The notes under the pieces are model-generated. The model was not told the origin of the DNA and did no database searches. It saw only the letters and a program-made list of their open reading frames with translations. From a virus, in IMG/VR virus record IMGVR_UViG_3300008113_000540, positions 1-31,954 of that record: a stretch of 31,954 bases of DNA; one strand, given 5' to 3'. Positions 31,257-31,954 of this stretch are shown here, piece after piece. Positions within the stretch are counted from its first letter, which is position 1, and the number at the start of each line of letters is the position of its first letter. The position numbers and the translations under genes are program-made.

Positions 31257-31626
31257 CTGGCTCACCCTCTCTCTGGATGGCCCCCTGCAGCCCAAGGAGC
31301 GGCCACGGCAGGGGCAGGGCCGATCGTTCACCTCACCGAAGTACAGGGCCTGGCTGGCGGCCTCCCAGGCCAGCCTCCAGCAGCAATGGCAGGGGCGCGA
31401 GCCGCTGGATCATGCCCTGGTCGGCATCGAGTTTCATGGCCACGGGCGCAGCGATGTTGACAATTTGTCAGGTGCCGTGCTCGATGCAGCTGTCAAGGCT
31501 GGCGTTCTGGTGGACGACCGTTGTTCACGCCTGCCGGGAGCTGTGACATGGTGGCAGCCGGCTCCAACAGACCAGCAGCGGACGTACCTGTATCTGCTGC
31601 CGTGGTGGCCTCCTCAAAAAAGGTGA
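31219..31626 (+). CDS. rusA: RusA-type Holliday junction resolvase
   Basis: 135 residues from the first of four consecutive ATG codons (31,219-31,230). An ATG at 31,183 would add 12 residues and a larger overlap; I prefer 31,219 because AGG precedes it at a normal distance. Motifs: PLQPKERPRQGQGRSF (basic N-terminal), SPKYRAWLAAS, then RSDVDNLSGAVLDAAVKAG and VLVDDRC, the RusA core with catalytic aspartates. RusA dimers cut four-way junctions to free phage DNA for packaging. The gene is markedly GC-rich next to its neighbour, hinting at separate origin. Confidence 0.88.
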   Translation: MMMMLQPGPNGPDWLTLSLDGPLQPKERPRQGQGRSFTSPKYRAWLAASQASLQQQWQGREPLDHALVGIEFHGHGRSDVDNLSGAVLDAAVKAGVLVDDRCSRLPGAVTWWQPAPTDQQRTYLYLLPWWPPQKR

Positions 31627-31636
31627 GCGCCTGGGC

Positions 31637-31665
31637 TTGCGCGTTCCGCTCCTGCAAGGTATGAT
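31637..31665 (+). promoter_or_regulatory. Promoter before the cyAbrB-like gene
   Basis: TTGCGC (31637-31642), 17-base spacer, TATGAT (31660-31665). Good spacing and -10; it lies 11 bases after the rusA stop and 27 bases before the likely TTG start. Confidence 0.55.
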
Positions 31666-31691
31666 TTCTTGGTCGTCAACGGCTTTTCACG

Positions 31692-31954
31692 TTGCCCCGC
31701 CGAAAAGCAGCCGCCGCCGAGTCGGCTGAAACCACCACCGATAGTTCCACTACCCAACAAATGTCCGAAGCTCCCGCCGAAAACCAGAAGGCCACCACCC
31801 GTACCAAGGGCACTCCGCTGTCGTCTGCTGAAATCAAGCAGAAGATGGCCGAGATGGAAGGCAGCCAGATTGATGCTGTCGCCAAGGCCTGCGGCTTCTA
31901 CACCGAAATCACCGACAATGCCACTGGTGATGTCGAAGTCCGTGTTACCCAGGC
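31692..31954 (+). CDS. cyAbrB-like protein, 5' end only
   Basis: The frame is open from 31,665 to the window end, 87 codons from TTG 31692 (PRRKAAAAESAETTTDSS...). ATG 31761 (SEAPAENQKATTRTK...) is the alternative start. Residues 42-75 from the TTG (LSSAEIKQKMAEMEGSQID, then AVAKACGFYTEI) resemble the cyanobacterial AbrB-like and phage small-regulator pattern, where a helix with KACGY is followed by a short strand. The N-terminus is Ala/Thr-rich and likely disordered. CyAbrB proteins are DNA-binding transition regulators typical of cyanobacteria; this one may act on host or phage promoters. The C-terminus is outside the window. Confidence 0.5.
   Translation, partial: MPRRKAAAAESAETTTDSSTTQQMSEAPAENQKATTRTKGTPLSSAEIKQKMAEMEGSQIDAVAKACGFYTEITDNATGDVEVRVTQ

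Noticed and set aside
1-31954. TAG recoding across the genome as an explanation for the exonuclease amber codon
   Set aside because: Many well-supported genes here end at TAG, so general reassignment is not supported.
1-31954. tRNA genes, CRISPR arrays, integrase, insertion sequences
   Set aside because: Scanned by eye; no cloverleaf with TTCGA-type loop, no regular spaced repeats, and no recombinase or transposase motif found.

Overview
The window reads as part of the genome of a tailed cyanophage (long-tailed, siphovirus-like by its lambda-type tail tip genes), or of a closely related prophage, infecting a Synechococcus/Cyanobium-type host. The 1313-residue virion protein resembles cyanophage fibre proteins as I recall them. 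The sigma factor has a cyanobacterial RpoD-type N-terminus. The genome carries ThyX and a Dcd-type dCTP deaminase, the primase/replication protein has the layout of cyanobacterial plasmid replication proteins, and a cyAbrB-like protein begins at the right edge. No integrase, capsid, portal, terminase, tRNA, CRISPR array or insertion sequence was found here.

Layout. (1) Bases 1-18,514, plus strand, late structural block: the end of an L-like tail protein, a K-like Cys-protease-like tail assembly protein, a J-like tail tip protein, fibres and small virion proteins, two proteins with tail-tube-like features, a large fibre protein, a GH19 endolysin fused to a YkuD domain, a second long fibre, a DUF1566/lectin-like protein, a tail-fibre chaperone and two small membrane proteins (holin/spanin candidates). 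Genes are packed with 1-4 base overlaps. (2) 18,515-19,085: a convergent small minus-strand gene and a promoter region that marks the switch from late to early genes. (3) 19,086-21,833, plus: a primase broken into two frames, a helix-turn-helix protein and a small P-loop protein that sits like a cassette between two matching terminators. (4) 21,834-22,078: noncoding DNA rich in stem-loops, with terminators for both strands. (5) 22,079-24,773, minus: SH3-like protein, dcd, thyX and sigma factor as one operon. (6) 24,876-31,954, plus: a ribbon-helix-helix regulator, a helicase-loader-like protein, DnaB helicase, a Rad52-type annealase, a RecB-like exonuclease interrupted by an amber codon, two adjacent OB-fold/SSB-like proteins, an unknown protein, RusA resolvase, and a promoter driving a cyAbrB-like gene cut by the window edge. 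One small minus-strand gene interrupts this block.

How the genes work together. DnaB with its probable loader, the primase, SSB, Rad52 annealase, exonuclease and RusA form a replication-recombination set that copies phage DNA and processes branched intermediates. Dcd makes dUMP precursor and ThyX converts dUMP to dTMP, so the minus operon supplies thymidylate. The sigma factor in that same operon could redirect host RNA polymerase to phage promoters. GH19-YkuD and the small membrane proteins would release progeny.

The features most worth a second look are the two broken reading frames (primase; exonuclease with in-frame TAG), the terminator-promoter cassette around the P-loop gene with the structured noncoding DNA beside it, the GH19-YkuD fusion, and GC-rich patches inside genes of otherwise moderate GC.
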